Shown here piece by piece: positions 1 through 7,971 of a stretch of DNA of 42,224 bases. A program made the translations under genes and the position numbers. The DNA lies in contig JADFZU010000024.1 of NCBI GenBank assembly GCA_015232365.1, forward strand, positions 1 through 42,224, given 5' to 3'. Below the pieces are notes generated by a model, which saw nothing but the letters and a program-made list of their open reading frames with translations, made no database searches and had not been told where the DNA came from. The number at the start of each line of letters is the position of its first letter. The stretch's first letter is position 1. The stretch is from Magnetococcales bacterium (lineage in GTDB: Bacteria; Pseudomonadota; Magnetococcia; Magnetococcales; JADFYX01).

Positions 1-371
1 TCAACACGATAGGTGAAAAAGTTTTCCCAACCGTCCATGGCAATATTTCGTTGCAGTCCAAGATCATAAAATGGGATTAAACCAACTTCGACAGGGCAGG
101 TTCCTGAAGTTGTAGGGTTTCCAGAGCCATCAATTGATGCAAAGTCTGTGTCCGGACAAGGCAGACGATTATTCTTGCTCATAAAAGCAATGAAAGCTCC
201 CTCAAGAATCTCTAACCGTTTTTTAGTAACTTTAACAGCAGCATTCTCATTCAAAGCTCGCATGGTGGTGACTCCCATGGTCATGAGAATACCAGACAGC
301 AAGATAACCACTGCCATTTGAGCGAGAGTAAAACCGGAATCTTTTCTGATGGAAATCTGTCTGCTTGTCAC
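1..371 (-). CDS. Type IV pilin-like / pseudopilin protein, partial (runs off left edge)
   Basis: About 123 residues are visible from a GTG start at 371; an ATG one base upstream is followed at once by TGA, so GTG is the only sensible start. The N-terminus is a class III prepilin leader: a short basic stretch, then SG|FTLAQMAVVI and a hydrophobic helix (about residues 14-33). PilD-type prepilin peptidase should cut after Gly13. The usual Glu at mature position +5 is Gln here. The globular part has two Cys (in LPCPDTD and TSGTCPVE) and then DLGLQR...MDGWENFFTYRV, a pattern I associate with minor pilin/type II secretion pseudopilin-like proteins. The product should sit in the inner membrane and join a pilus or pseudopilus. 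The C-terminus is outside the window, so the subfamily is open. Confidence 0.75.
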   Translation of the reverse strand, partial: MTSRQISIRKDSGFTLAQMAVVILLSGILMTMGVTTMRALNENAAVKVTKKRLEILEGAFIAFMSKNNRLPCPDTDFASIDGSGNPTTSGTCPVEVGLIPFYDLGLQRNIAMDGWENFFTYRV

Positions 372-472
372 ATGCGCCCCCAGTTCTCTTTTTTAATCTG
401 GCAGCCTATAAATAGGAAAACTACCCGGCGGTTAATAACCCCTAGTAAAAAAATGATCAAGTGGTCACTAAG

Positions 473-501
473 CCCTATATAAAAAATAGCCTTTTTTAGG
501 G
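473..501 (-). terminator. Weak stem-loop, possible terminator downstream of the chromate transporter
   Basis: CCCTA at 473-477 pairs with TAGGG at 497-501, and inner A-rich and T-rich stretches can extend the stem. It lies about 130 nt past the chrA stop and upstream of the pilin start. No clean T-run follows on the minus strand, so it could equally be part of the pilin promoter region. The rest of 372-632 shows nothing I can identify. Confidence 0.2.
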
Positions 502-632
502 TTTACTGTCAATACGAATGCAATAATTCTGCTAAACATTCTGCGGTGTTTGCAGATTAATCTTCTGTTTTTCCGGTATGGAGAGGTTTAATCAATGAGA
601 AACATGGTTGAAAGGCCCCAATTTCTAACTGT

Positions 633-1886
633 TTACAACAATCCACCTGCTACTGCTGCCAGCATCACTACCAGCCATGGGGCGGTTTTCCAGAACATCA
701 ATAGAGCAAAAGCAGCTAGACCTATGGAAAAATCTTGAGCCGACAAAATACCGCTGGTCCAGACCGGATGGTAGAGTGCTGCCAGCAAAAGGCCGACAAC
801 AGCAGCGTTTACCCCTCGCAAAATCGATTGTGCCCCAGGTTTTACCCGAAATGCATCCCATAACGGCAACATGCCTGCCACCAGTAAAAACGATGGTAGA
901 AATACCGCAACAACAGCCAGAGTGCCACCAGACCAGCCTGATGGGCCGTACTCCATAGCCGCTCCAAGGTAGGCAGCAAAGGTGAATAGGGGGCCGGGAA
1001 CCGCTTGTGCTGCTCCATAACCGGCCAGAAATAGCTCGTTGTTCAACCATCCCGAAGGGACAACCTCAGCCTGCAACAGAGGCAAAACTACATGACCACC
1101 ACCAAACACCAGAGAGCCGGTCCGGTAGAAACTATCAACAATTTGTAATATTGGGGTTGAACTCTTTGCGGCTAAAAGCGGCAAAAGCAGTAAAAGAGCG
1201 GCAAAAATAACTAATAGAAAAATACCGCTACGCCGGGATATGTTTGTATTGAAACTCTCTCCAGGTTTTTCTTCTTTAATATGAAGAAATTTCCAGCCAA
1301 ACAGACCTCCAGACAAAATAGCTACAACCTGGCCTATAGCCGTGGGCCATATCACCACCAAAACTGCTGCTAAAACTGCCAATGTAGCCCGGTTACGGTC
1401 TGGACAGAGGCTTTTTGCCATACCCCATACCGCTTGGGCTACAACCGCAACAGCAGCAATCTTCAAGCCGTGAAGCCAGCCACCGTGAGCAGCCAGATCC
1501 ATATGGGTTATACCCAGTGCAAATAGAATCATAACCAGAGCTGACGGCAGGGTAAATCCTATCCAGGCTGCCAAAGCTCCGGGAAAACCACTTCTCAGGA
1601 TGCCCAGACCCATACCAACCTGACTACTGGCAGGGCCAGGAAGAAACTGGCACATGGCAACCAGATCAGCGTATGAGCTGTCTTTGATCCATTTTCGCTT
1701 TACTACAAACTCCTCACGAAAATATCCAAGATGGGCTACCGGGCCGCCAAAAGAGGTCAGGCCCAGTCTGAAAAAAATTGTTAGTACTTCAAACCAGGTG
1801 CTACTACTTTTTTTGTCAACTTTATCGTGTGCTTTTGCCACGGTCTTTTGCTCCAGATCAGGTAGGGGTTTGACCCCACTCTCCAT
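633..1886 (-). CDS. chrA: Chromate transporter, ChrA (CHR) family, long two-domain form
   Basis: A 417-residue inner-membrane protein with two homologous CHR halves. The first half carries RLGLTSFGGPVAHLGYF (about residues 40-56) and the second carries the matching FGGGHVVLPLLQ motif (about 262-273). Many hydrophobic helices are visible, and the length fits the long-chain CHR family of about 400 residues. Family members export chromate or related oxyanions using the proton motive force. The start ATG at 1886 has only a weak ribosome site. The SulP gene lies 35 nt upstream on the same strand, so the two are probably co-transcribed. That pairing suggests oxyanion homeostasis (sulfate in, chromate or another oxyanion out), but the true substrate cannot be read from sequence. 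Confidence 0.9.
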   Translation of the reverse strand: MESGVKPLPDLEQKTVAKAHDKVDKKSSSTWFEVLTIFFRLGLTSFGGPVAHLGYFREEFVVKRKWIKDSSYADLVAMCQFLPGPASSQVGMGLGILRSGFPGALAAWIGFTLPSALVMILFALGITHMDLAAHGGWLHGLKIAAVAVVAQAVWGMAKSLCPDRNRATLAVLAAVLVVIWPTAIGQVVAILSGGLFGWKFLHIKEEKPGESFNTNISRRSGIFLLVIFAALLLLLPLLAAKSSTPILQIVDSFYRTGSLVFGGGHVVLPLLQAEVVPSGWLNNELFLAGYGAAQAVPGPLFTFAAYLGAAMEYGPSGWSGGTLAVVAVFLPSFLLVAGMLPLWDAFRVKPGAQSILRGVNAAVVGLLLAALYHPVWTSGILSAQDFSIGLAAFALLMFWKTAPWLVVMLAAVAGGLL

Positions 1887-1921
1887 TAGGTATGGTCTGT
1901 CTCATTTCCAAAGCCATCCCA

Positions 1922-3793
1922 TTAAATCATGTAGAAATTAGGGGAATCGCTAGAAAGTTGTTTTTTGTCACTTTTTATTTTGTTATGACGTTTTTCACAC
2001 TCTGAAAATACTCTGTGAGGGCATACTTGGCACTGCTCATGGTCGTTAAATTTGGCAAGTATGGTCTCAATTGCAAATTTTTTCGATTGAAAAACATGGT
2101 CCTTACCAATCCGGTCAATAATTCCACTGCGTTGAAACATTTGACAAATTTGATCTTTTATATCAAAGAGAAACAGATGCCCACCCATAATTCGCCTTTG
2201 ATCGGATTCATGGCGTAACATCTCCGCACCAGCAAGATCAATAAAGTTGACTCCACTGCCGATGATAAGCAGGTTCTTCCTTTCGGGATTTTTCTCCCTG
2301 ATTTTTCTCAAGATTATCTCAACATGCCCAACAGAGCCAAAATACAGAGAGCCGTCAATACGGACGATTTTCAGTTGTGGGCACTCCTGCAATGTTCTAT
2401 CGGTGACAAACCTTCGCCATGGCGAGTTTGGATCGGGAACAATGCTGACAACTTTCGGCTTTGATGTGCGGTTAAGATAGAGAGAGAGAGAGAGCATAAC
2501 CCCGATATAGATAGCAAATTCCAACTCTAAAAACAGGGTAGCCAAAAAGGTAACAGTCATCACCGCCGTTCCCGGTGTGGTGGATCTGACAATTTTTCTG
2601 ATATGATGTTTATCAACAAGATTATAGGCCACATGCAGAATAATTCCTGCCATAGCTGCCATTGGTAGATATTCCGCCAATGGGGCTATCAACAGCACAA
2701 TCCCCATCAGTTGGAAGGCTGCAAAGATAGCCGACATTGGGGTTTTAGCACCGGATTTATAATTTATTCCCGTCCTGGTAAAAGAGCCTGAAGATGGATA
2801 AGCAGAGAAAAAACTACCGGCAATATTGGATATGCCCTGACCGCTGAACTCTTTGCTGCCATAGATTTTCTGCCCTGATTGCAGACTCACAGAACGGGCA
2901 ATGGATACCGCTTCAACAAGGCCAAGCAGGGCGATAGCAAGAGCACCTGAAGATAGATCTTTAATTATGGATAGAGATAGGTCTGGTATGGAGAGTGATG
3001 GTAAATTATTTGGTATCTGCCCAACCAGGGCAATGTTATGTTCAACACAGCCAAGCCATGTCGCCAACAGGCTACCAGCTATCATGCCAATTAACATGTT
3101 GGGAAGTCGAGGCCAAAGCTCTTTTATAAATACTGAGCAGGCAAGAGTAAACAGGCCCACAGCTAAAACATAGAGATTAATGTCTGCTATTGAATTGTAA
3201 ACATTGATAAAAGTGTGGGCAAAAGATTCGCCGCGGGGTAGGTCAATTCCCAAAAGGTGTTTAAGCTGGCTTGTGGCAATAAGAATTGCTGCACCACTGG
3301 TGAAACCTACCACTACCGACTGGGAGACAAAATTTATCACCCCGCCCATTCTGGCCAAACCCATTGCCAATTGAAAAAACCCGACCAGAAAAGCCAAGGT
3401 AAAGGCCATGTTTATAAATTCAGGGCTACCCGGTGATGCCAGAGGAGCAAGTGTGGAAAAAACAACAATTGAGATTGCTGTGGTCGGGCCGGATATAAGA
3501 TGGTGGGAAGAGCCAAACAGAGCTGCAAAAATAGCTGGAACCATTGCAGTATAAAGGCCATATTGGGGAGGCAGTCCAGCAATGGCTGCAAAGGCTACCC
3601 CTTGGGGCAGAACTACTACCGCTCCGGTTAACCCTGCAGCTAGATCCTGGTGCAGGGTCTGCCTGTTAACCATCTTAAACCAGCCAGGTAGCCTGAACAG
3701 GCCAAGCAGAGCCATGAAAAACCCATATTGATCTTCTACATGGTGCGATTTCTCAGCCGCTTTTTTTTTGGTTTTAGATGGTGAAGAAGACAT
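1922..3793 (-). CDS. SulP-family anion permease with C-terminal STAS domain
   Basis: About 623 residues from ATG 3793; an in-frame TTG at 3814 would add seven. The N-terminus is charged and Lys-rich. The SLC26/SulP core follows, with the signature VVLPQGVAFAAIAGLPPQYGLY and then GSSHHLISGPTTAISI. After 10-12 membrane segments (to about residue 430) comes a cytoplasmic STAS domain (about 445-575, RIDGSLYFGSVGHVE). The tail has a compact Cys cluster, CQVCPHRVFSEC. The family imports sulfate, bicarbonate or dicarboxylates by Na+ or H+ symport or exchange. Substrate is not decided here; the adjoining chrA favours sulfate. An (AG)8 tract lies inside the coding region near the last membrane helices. 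Confidence 0.88.
   Translation of the reverse strand: MSSSPSKTKKKAAEKSHHVEDQYGFFMALLGLFRLPGWFKMVNRQTLHQDLAAGLTGAVVVLPQGVAFAAIAGLPPQYGLYTAMVPAIFAALFGSSHHLISGPTTAISIVVFSTLAPLASPGSPEFINMAFTLAFLVGFFQLAMGLARMGGVINFVSQSVVVGFTSGAAILIATSQLKHLLGIDLPRGESFAHTFINVYNSIADINLYVLAVGLFTLACSVFIKELWPRLPNMLIGMIAGSLLATWLGCVEHNIALVGQIPNNLPSLSIPDLSLSIIKDLSSGALAIALLGLVEAVSIARSVSLQSGQKIYGSKEFSGQGISNIAGSFFSAYPSSGSFTRTGINYKSGAKTPMSAIFAAFQLMGIVLLIAPLAEYLPMAAMAGIILHVAYNLVDKHHIRKIVRSTTPGTAVMTVTFLATLFLELEFAIYIGVMLSLSLYLNRTSKPKVVSIVPDPNSPWRRFVTDRTLQECPQLKIVRIDGSLYFGSVGHVEIILRKIREKNPERKNLLIIGSGVNFIDLAGAEMLRHESDQRRIMGGHLFLFDIKDQICQMFQRSGIIDRIGKDHVFQSKKFAIETILAKFNDHEQCQVCPHRVFSECEKRHNKIKSDKKQLSSDSPNFYMI
2479..2494. repeat. Dinucleotide microsatellite (AG)8 inside the SulP gene
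   Basis: Eight uninterrupted AG units on the plus strand, read on the minus strand as CT repeats encoding alternating Leu-Ser (LSLSL) in a late membrane helix. Gain or loss of one unit would shift the frame before the STAS domain. Confidence 0.9.
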
Positions 3794-3896
3794 ACAGTTT
3801 TTGATTCCGCTCAATTTAAACCCAATTATTTCACGAAATATTCAGGCTAGATTGTATAAAATTTTCTTTTACCAGAGCAGATAAGCTATAAAGGAC

Positions 3897-3929
3897 AACA
3901 AGCAGTATGAAGTATCCAGGCTGCTTGTT
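3897..3929. promoter_or_regulatory. 9-bp perfect inverted repeat in the divergent sulP / unknown-gene intergenic region
   Basis: AACAAGCAG (3897-3905) and CTGCTTGTT (3921-3929) are perfect reverse complements around a 15-nt centre, with TTATC following. It lies about 100 bp upstream of SulP and about 65 bp upstream of the gene starting at 3994. It could be a regulator binding site for either promoter or a short terminator-like hairpin on the plus strand. Confidence 0.45.
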
Positions 3930-3993
3930 TTATCAAACTGTTTAAATATATAGTAAACTGGCTAGTAAATCAATATAATGATTGGAGATAATT

Positions 3994-5163
3994 ATGCAGA
4001 GCATGCCTCGTGAAGTTTTAACCCCATTTCGCCCTATCCCCCTGACGATTCCTGAAGGAATGGGAAAAAACGAGTTTTTCAATAGTGCCAACAATCTCAG
4101 GAATCTTACAGAAGACAACGGTCTGTTACGCACCAGGGAGAACTTTCTTCTCTATCGAAAAGCTATAGGTCACAGTTTGGAGTTTGATACCTCAATTATT
4201 TTTGATACTTCCCAACATATTCTCGATCCATTGGGGCGGCCTGTGCGTCGTGATCAGCTTAGCAAAAGAGAGGCTCGGACCTGGAGCCGGATGTCGCAAA
4301 CCATCATTGACTATATGCTTGAGACCTACCCAGACCCTGAGAAGCATCTGGTATTTTGCGGTGAGGCCAGCTTAGATCCAACATGGCCGATAAACAAGCC
4401 AGGGGTACCAAGTATCCGTATGATTCATAACCATTTTATCGTTTATTCCCAAAAGCAGCTCAAAGAGGCAAAAGAGGCAGATCCCAATAATCCAAACTTA
4501 ACTGACGGTGGGCATCATGGGCTGTTTTTAAAACATCTTGGTGAGGTCTACCAACGCTTTTTAGAGGTACTCAATCTATCAATTCTAAAGCCCATCTCAT
4601 CAGATACCTCCCGTTTGCTAATTACCGGCTATCCACAAGGTCTGCCAAGCTGGGAGGTTGTCGGTGGTGCTCAGAGTCTGACAAATCCAGGTTTCTGGAG
4701 AGAGTATGATCTTATCTTGAAAGGTTTCCTCGATTTTTACCGAACATTTTTCAATTTGGTAGCCACCCAAGAGATAGGTATACCAAAAGAGAGCTACTTT
4801 CCCGATCAGATTGAGAATGTTCTTCTGTTTAATAACGATTTCCACCGAGTTGCCCGTGAGGTAAGGCTGAAGGTGATCGACGACCCTCAGTTTGCCAACG
4901 AGGTGCGCTGGCATCCTGCTTATAAACAGTTGATGTATAGAGACTGCAAAGGCCGTTTAATTGTCACTATTTCGCAAAACTCAGTTGGCAATGCCATTAC
5001 CGAACTATTGGGTATTGTTGTAAAACGGGTTCCTGATGCCGATGCCTATGAAGCTGCTGAACCAGCTTTGATGGATAAGCTATTTGAGGTTTGCCGGCGT
5101 TTAATAGCTGCTGATCTTGGTGAACCAATAGCCAACGGTTTTTGGCCGGTGAAAGATCTCTAA
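3994..5163 (+). CDS. Conserved-looking protein of unknown function with HNHF and GGHHG motifs
   Basis: A 389-residue soluble protein that I do not recognise. ATG 3994 is chosen over an in-frame TTG at 3982 because TTGGAGATAATT places GGAG correctly before the ATG. There is no signal peptide or membrane segment. Striking features are a Gly/Pro-rich lead into RMIHNHFIVYSQ (about residues 143-154), a GGHHGLFLKHLG stretch (about 174-185), and a GYPQGLPSWEVVGGAQ segment. The HxH element after a G-x-P-S turn recalls the HIT/GalT superfamily, but spacing does not match well and this is only a hint. The gene stands alone: SulP is divergent upstream and a minus-strand cyclase gene lies downstream. Codon use looks like its neighbours. 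Confidence 0.85.
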   Translation: MQSMPREVLTPFRPIPLTIPEGMGKNEFFNSANNLRNLTEDNGLLRTRENFLLYRKAIGHSLEFDTSIIFDTSQHILDPLGRPVRRDQLSKREARTWSRMSQTIIDYMLETYPDPEKHLVFCGEASLDPTWPINKPGVPSIRMIHNHFIVYSQKQLKEAKEADPNNPNLTDGGHHGLFLKHLGEVYQRFLEVLNLSILKPISSDTSRLLITGYPQGLPSWEVVGGAQSLTNPGFWREYDLILKGFLDFYRTFFNLVATQEIGIPKESYFPDQIENVLLFNNDFHRVAREVRLKVIDDPQFANEVRWHPAYKQLMYRDCKGRLIVTISQNSVGNAITELLGIVVKRVPDADAYEAAEPALMDKLFEVCRRLIAADLGEPIANGFWPVKDL

Positions 5164-5205
5164 ACTCTAAAATAGTTAAAGCTTTTGATTGTAAAGGATA
5201 GAAGC

Positions 5206-5283
5206 ATGTTAGGTAGAGGTAGGTGTTTATATCTATTTATATTGGCCTGTTTTTCAATCCATACCCAAGCAGTTATGCAATAA
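5206..5283 (+). CDS. Possible 25-residue leader-like peptide
   Basis: ATG at 5206 follows AAAGGATAG with suitable spacing and opens a 25-codon frame ending TAA. The peptide begins MLGRGR, continues with a short hydrophobic stretch (LYLFILACF) and ends HTQAVMQ, resembling a truncated signal sequence. It could be a small membrane peptide, the remnant of a secreted protein gene, or noise. Nothing else supports translation. Confidence 0.2.
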   Translation: MLGRGRCLYLFILACFSIHTQAVMQ

Positions 5284-5309
5284 AGAGTTGGTAAGGCACA
5301 CTATAATGA

Positions 5310-5331
5310 AAAAGCCTCAAAGCGGGCTTTT
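5310..5331 (+). terminator. Weak terminator-like hairpin
   Basis: AAAAGCC (5310-5316) pairs with GGCTTTT (5325-5331) around an 8-nt loop. It lies about 150 nt past the stop of the unknown gene. The stem is short and the T-run is part of the stem, so it would be weak. Confidence 0.3.
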
Positions 5332-5483
5332 ATGATGATGAATAATTTTTTTGATGAGGTTTTTTAATCTAAACTGGTTTCACATATAAACTACTCAAAA
5401 AAATTAACTGGATAAGTCTGGGAATGGGGTGTGCCTATTCCTCTGCTTGGTTTCGGGAGGTGCCACAACTTTTTGTGTTTAGG

Positions 5484-6374
5484 TTAACCCTGCCATTTTA
5501 CACAGTTTCTACCAGATCTTTTTGCTGCGTATAGAGCCAGATCAGCTTTTTTTATTGAAGAGTCGATGGATACTTTTGGATCGAGCATTGCCACCCCAAA
5601 AGAGGCGGTAATATTTATCATTTTACCAGTTGAAATCATTATTTTATTTGTTGCAAATTTTTCTCTGATTCTATCCAGGGTTTTGATGGCTGATATTAGA
5701 TCTAAATTTGACATATAGATCAAGAACTCCTCCCCACCATAACGAAAGACCAGATCCATTGGTCGTAATACACTTGAGAAAAATAGTGCTGTTTGCACTA
5801 AAACCATGTCGCCTACGGCATGTCCATAGGTGTCATTGACCTTTTTGAAATAATCAATATCTGCCATTACAACAGCACAACTCTCTCCTGTTTCAGAAAT
5901 TCTATTTCTCTCCCTCTCAAGGGTGGAGAGCAATTTGGTTCTGTTCAGTGTTTTTGTCAAAGGGTCGGTCTGTAGCAGGTAGTCGTAGATCATGAACTGC
6001 AGGGTGTTTACCGTTAACATAAAGGCCATTTTCTTAACGGTAGCCTCATTATACGAATCTTTAGAGATTCTCTTCTTCTCTTTCCAGGCTACAAGAATAT
6101 CCTTGAACTTAAGGTGCATATTTTTGTGGATTAGTTCAATATCTTTTGAAATTGGAGCCTGTCTTAAATCAGGGGGCAAATCGTTATAAAACCATTTACC
6201 AAAGTTACAAAGCTCGTGGGGATTTTCTGATATGAAATCGTCGTTGATATCTTCGTTCAAGATGATGTTTTTTGTTAATTCTGAGAACCACTCATCATGG
6301 TTTAGCAGCAGCAGATCGAGCTGATGCAAAATTTCCATCGCCTCTGATAGTGATATGTTTTGTAGATTTTTCAT
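5484..6374 (-). CDS. dgcZ: Zinc-sensing diguanylate cyclase (CZB-GGDEF, DgcZ/YdeH type)
   Basis: 296 residues, the same length as E. coli DgcZ. The N-terminal CZB zinc-binding domain has candidate ligands His26 (LNHDEW), Cys56 (HELCNFGKWFY), His83 and His87 (HKNMH); their spacing matches the four known zinc ligands of DgcZ. The GGDEF domain (about residues 133-296) has the active site GGEEF at 213-217, and an allosteric I-site RPMD at 204-207, exactly five residues before it. It should make cyclic di-GMP in the cytoplasm, be inhibited by zinc through the CZB domain, and be product-inhibited through the I-site. It appears monocistronic. The start at 6374 has only a weak AAGATAAG ribosome site. 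The symbol is by domain and ligand match, not proven orthology. Confidence 0.85.
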   Translation of the reverse strand: MKNLQNISLSEAMEILHQLDLLLLNHDEWFSELTKNIILNEDINDDFISENPHELCNFGKWFYNDLPPDLRQAPISKDIELIHKNMHLKFKDILVAWKEKKRISKDSYNEATVKKMAFMLTVNTLQFMIYDYLLQTDPLTKTLNRTKLLSTLERERNRISETGESCAVVMADIDYFKKVNDTYGHAVGDMVLVQTALFFSSVLRPMDLVFRYGGEEFLIYMSNLDLISAIKTLDRIREKFATNKIMISTGKMINITASFGVAMLDPKVSIDSSIKKADLALYAAKRSGRNCVKWQG

Positions 6375-6746
6375 GTCTTATCTTTAAAGTCCATAACTAT
6401 TCACTGTATCACATATATTCCCATATTAGTCATAACAAATATATAGTATTGAATTGCAGATTAAAAAAAAACCATTTAAATAATTTTTTTATGTTCCAAA
6501 AAGGTCAATTTCCATTAAGGGTAACTTTTCTTTATTTGTAGACTGTTCTATTGAAGATTAAATAAGTTTTAACAATCTGTTGTATAAACTCTACTAGATG
6601 GGTGGTGATCCTGAATAACTGTTGTAAATCCTTGGTTATTAATGCTATTTGAATGCGGATAATTATTTACTATGAACTGATAAAATTATTCTGTTACAAT
6701 GGGAGGCATTTTCAAACTTTAAGATGAATATTGCTAGGAGAGCAAA
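6375..6746. other. AT-rich divergent intergenic region (372 bp)
   Basis: It separates the minus-strand cyclase from a plus-strand response regulator, so it must hold both promoters. A 6-bp inverted repeat AATAAC (6614-6619) / GTTATT (6635-6640) is visible. Possible but poor sigma70-like boxes are TTGAAT (6649-6654) and TATGAA (6671-6676). AGGAGA just before 6747 is a good ribosome site. No RNA gene was recognised. Confidence 0.5.
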
Positions 6747-7487
6747 ATGCCAGAGTCTGTGCTTATTGTTGATGATCAACCATCAAATATTGATATTTTA
6801 AGAGAGATTCTTGTAGAGTTTGATAAAAAAGTTGCTCTCAATGGCAAGCTGGCCTTGGAAATAGCAATGTCTGATGATCCTCCCGATATTATATTATTAG
6901 ATATTATGATGCCAGAAATGGACGGTTATGAAGTCATAAAGCAACTTAAAGCAGATAAAAAAACTTTTGATATTCCGGTAATTTTTGTTACCGCTATGGA
7001 TAAGGTAAAAAATGAGACTAAAGGCCTGAAACTTGGTGCAGTTGACTACATAACCAAACCTGTCACCCCAGCTATAGTCCTGCAAAGGGTAAAAACCCAT
7101 TTAGCTCTACGTAAGGCTCATAAACAGGAGATTGAAAACCACCGCCTTAAAAATGAATTGATAAAAGAGAAAGCCAGTAAAATTGGGGTGCAGAACACGG
7201 TTGCAATTCTTGACACTACAGTTGAAGCGATCATGCATATACTTGCCGATGTTGCAACATCAATTGTCTATATTAATCAATGTTTTGACTATAAGACTCT
7301 TAATAAAGAAATGATTGATAGTGCAGTCAATAATATGTTTGATGCCATCAAAGAGATTGAAAATATTAGCAAAGGAAGTGGCTTAAAATTTAACCAAACC
7401 AAAAATGGGATAGAGATTCAAGTTGGGGATGGAGAGTTTAAATTTTCAACTCAATACCTGACTCTCTCAGATAAAAGCGATCATTGA
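6747..7487 (+). CDS. Response regulator: receiver domain plus unfamiliar C-terminal domain
   Basis: 246 residues with AGGAGAGCAAA before the ATG. The receiver (about residues 3-122) has acidic Asp9/Asp10, phospho-acceptor Asp52 (ILLDIMMPEMDG), Thr82 and Lys104 (YITKP), so it should be phosphorylatable. A short basic helical linker (about 122-145) leads to a C-terminal half (about 145-246) that matches no output domain I know: no HTH, GGDEF, HD-GYP or ATPase motif. It is rich in Ile/Asn with helices like VEAIMHILADVATSIVYIN and ends in a beta-like stretch. No cognate kinase is adjacent. It is convergent with the next gene, only 8 nt apart. The output is probably protein-protein interaction. 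Confidence 0.85.
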   Translation: MPESVLIVDDQPSNIDILREILVEFDKKVALNGKLALEIAMSDDPPDIILLDIMMPEMDGYEVIKQLKADKKTFDIPVIFVTAMDKVKNETKGLKLGAVDYITKPVTPAIVLQRVKTHLALRKAHKQEIENHRLKNELIKEKASKIGVQNTVAILDTTVEAIMHILADVATSIVYINQCFDYKTLNKEMIDSAVNNMFDAIKEIENISKGSGLKFNQTKNGIEIQVGDGEFKFSTQYLTLSDKSDH

Positions 7488-7495
7488 TAACTGCT

Positions 7496-7906
7496 TTAAA
7501 AACTGCCTTTTAATTTTATACTTACCCCTTGGAGTTGCGGCTCTCTACTCTCTAAACCGCTAATTGTTGGTGCAACCGAGATTGCCGTATTGCCATCATC
7601 ACCAGATGCTGTTGGAGAGGCAGGCGTGCTCAAATCAAGAGCTTGCTCCTCTATTTCTACCTGCTCTCTGGCTATTTTTTCTGTGTTATAAAGTGGGTTT
7701 TCAGCAGCTACCGACGGCTTTGCATATATTGATGGTTTGGTTTTTGGTAAAACTTTGACCGCTATTGGTGGTTTGGTTTTTGGCAAAATTGGGGCTGCTG
7801 TTTCTTTCGTTTTGTTAGTCTCTGTTTTGTTCTGCAAATAGCTCCAGCCAGTTATGATAATTATAGCTGCTATTACGGCCCATAAAATGGCTTTTATAAT
7901 CTTCAT
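7496..7906 (-). CDS. Small membrane-anchored Pro/Lys-rich protein, function unknown
   Basis: 136 residues. One N-terminal membrane helix (about residues 4-22, IKAILWAVIAAIIIITGWSYL) is followed by a disordered periplasmic region with an imperfect repeat, ILPKTKPPIAVKV then VLPKTKPSIYAKP (about 41-64). Acidic and Ser/Ala-rich stretches follow, then a C-terminus GVSIKLKGSF. AGGATTACACC precedes the ATG at good spacing. It lies 65 nt downstream of the caspase-like lipoprotein gene on the same strand, so the two may form an operon and act together at the envelope. I do not recognise the family. Confidence 0.65.
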   Translation of the reverse strand: MKIIKAILWAVIAAIIIITGWSYLQNKTETNKTKETAAPILPKTKPPIAVKVLPKTKPSIYAKPSVAAENPLYNTEKIAREQVEIEEQALDLSTPASPTASGDDGNTAISVAPTISGLESREPQLQGVSIKLKGSF

Positions 7907-7971
7907 GGTGTAATCCTGGTAAGTATATTCTTTACTGCACTATTCATAAAATATTCGGGAATAGTCTTAGA

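Larger units (their letters stand above)
5164..5483. other. 320-bp gap between the unknown gene and the diguanylate cyclase gene
   Basis: AT-rich. It holds a possible 25-codon reading frame (5206-5283), a short hairpin (5310-5331), and an 8-bp long-range inverted repeat AGGCACAC (5294-5301) / GTGTGCCT (5429-5436) that may be chance. No RNA gene is recognised. Confidence 0.6.

Noticed and set aside
625-1050. 141-codon open frame on the minus strand
   Set aside because: It lies in another frame of the chromate transporter gene and its translation is Cys/Trp/Arg-rich with no family likeness.
5294-5436. AGGCACAC / GTGTGCCT inverted repeat as mobile-element ends
   Set aside because: Arms are only 8 bp, no target duplication is visible and nothing resembling a transposase or MITE core lies between them.
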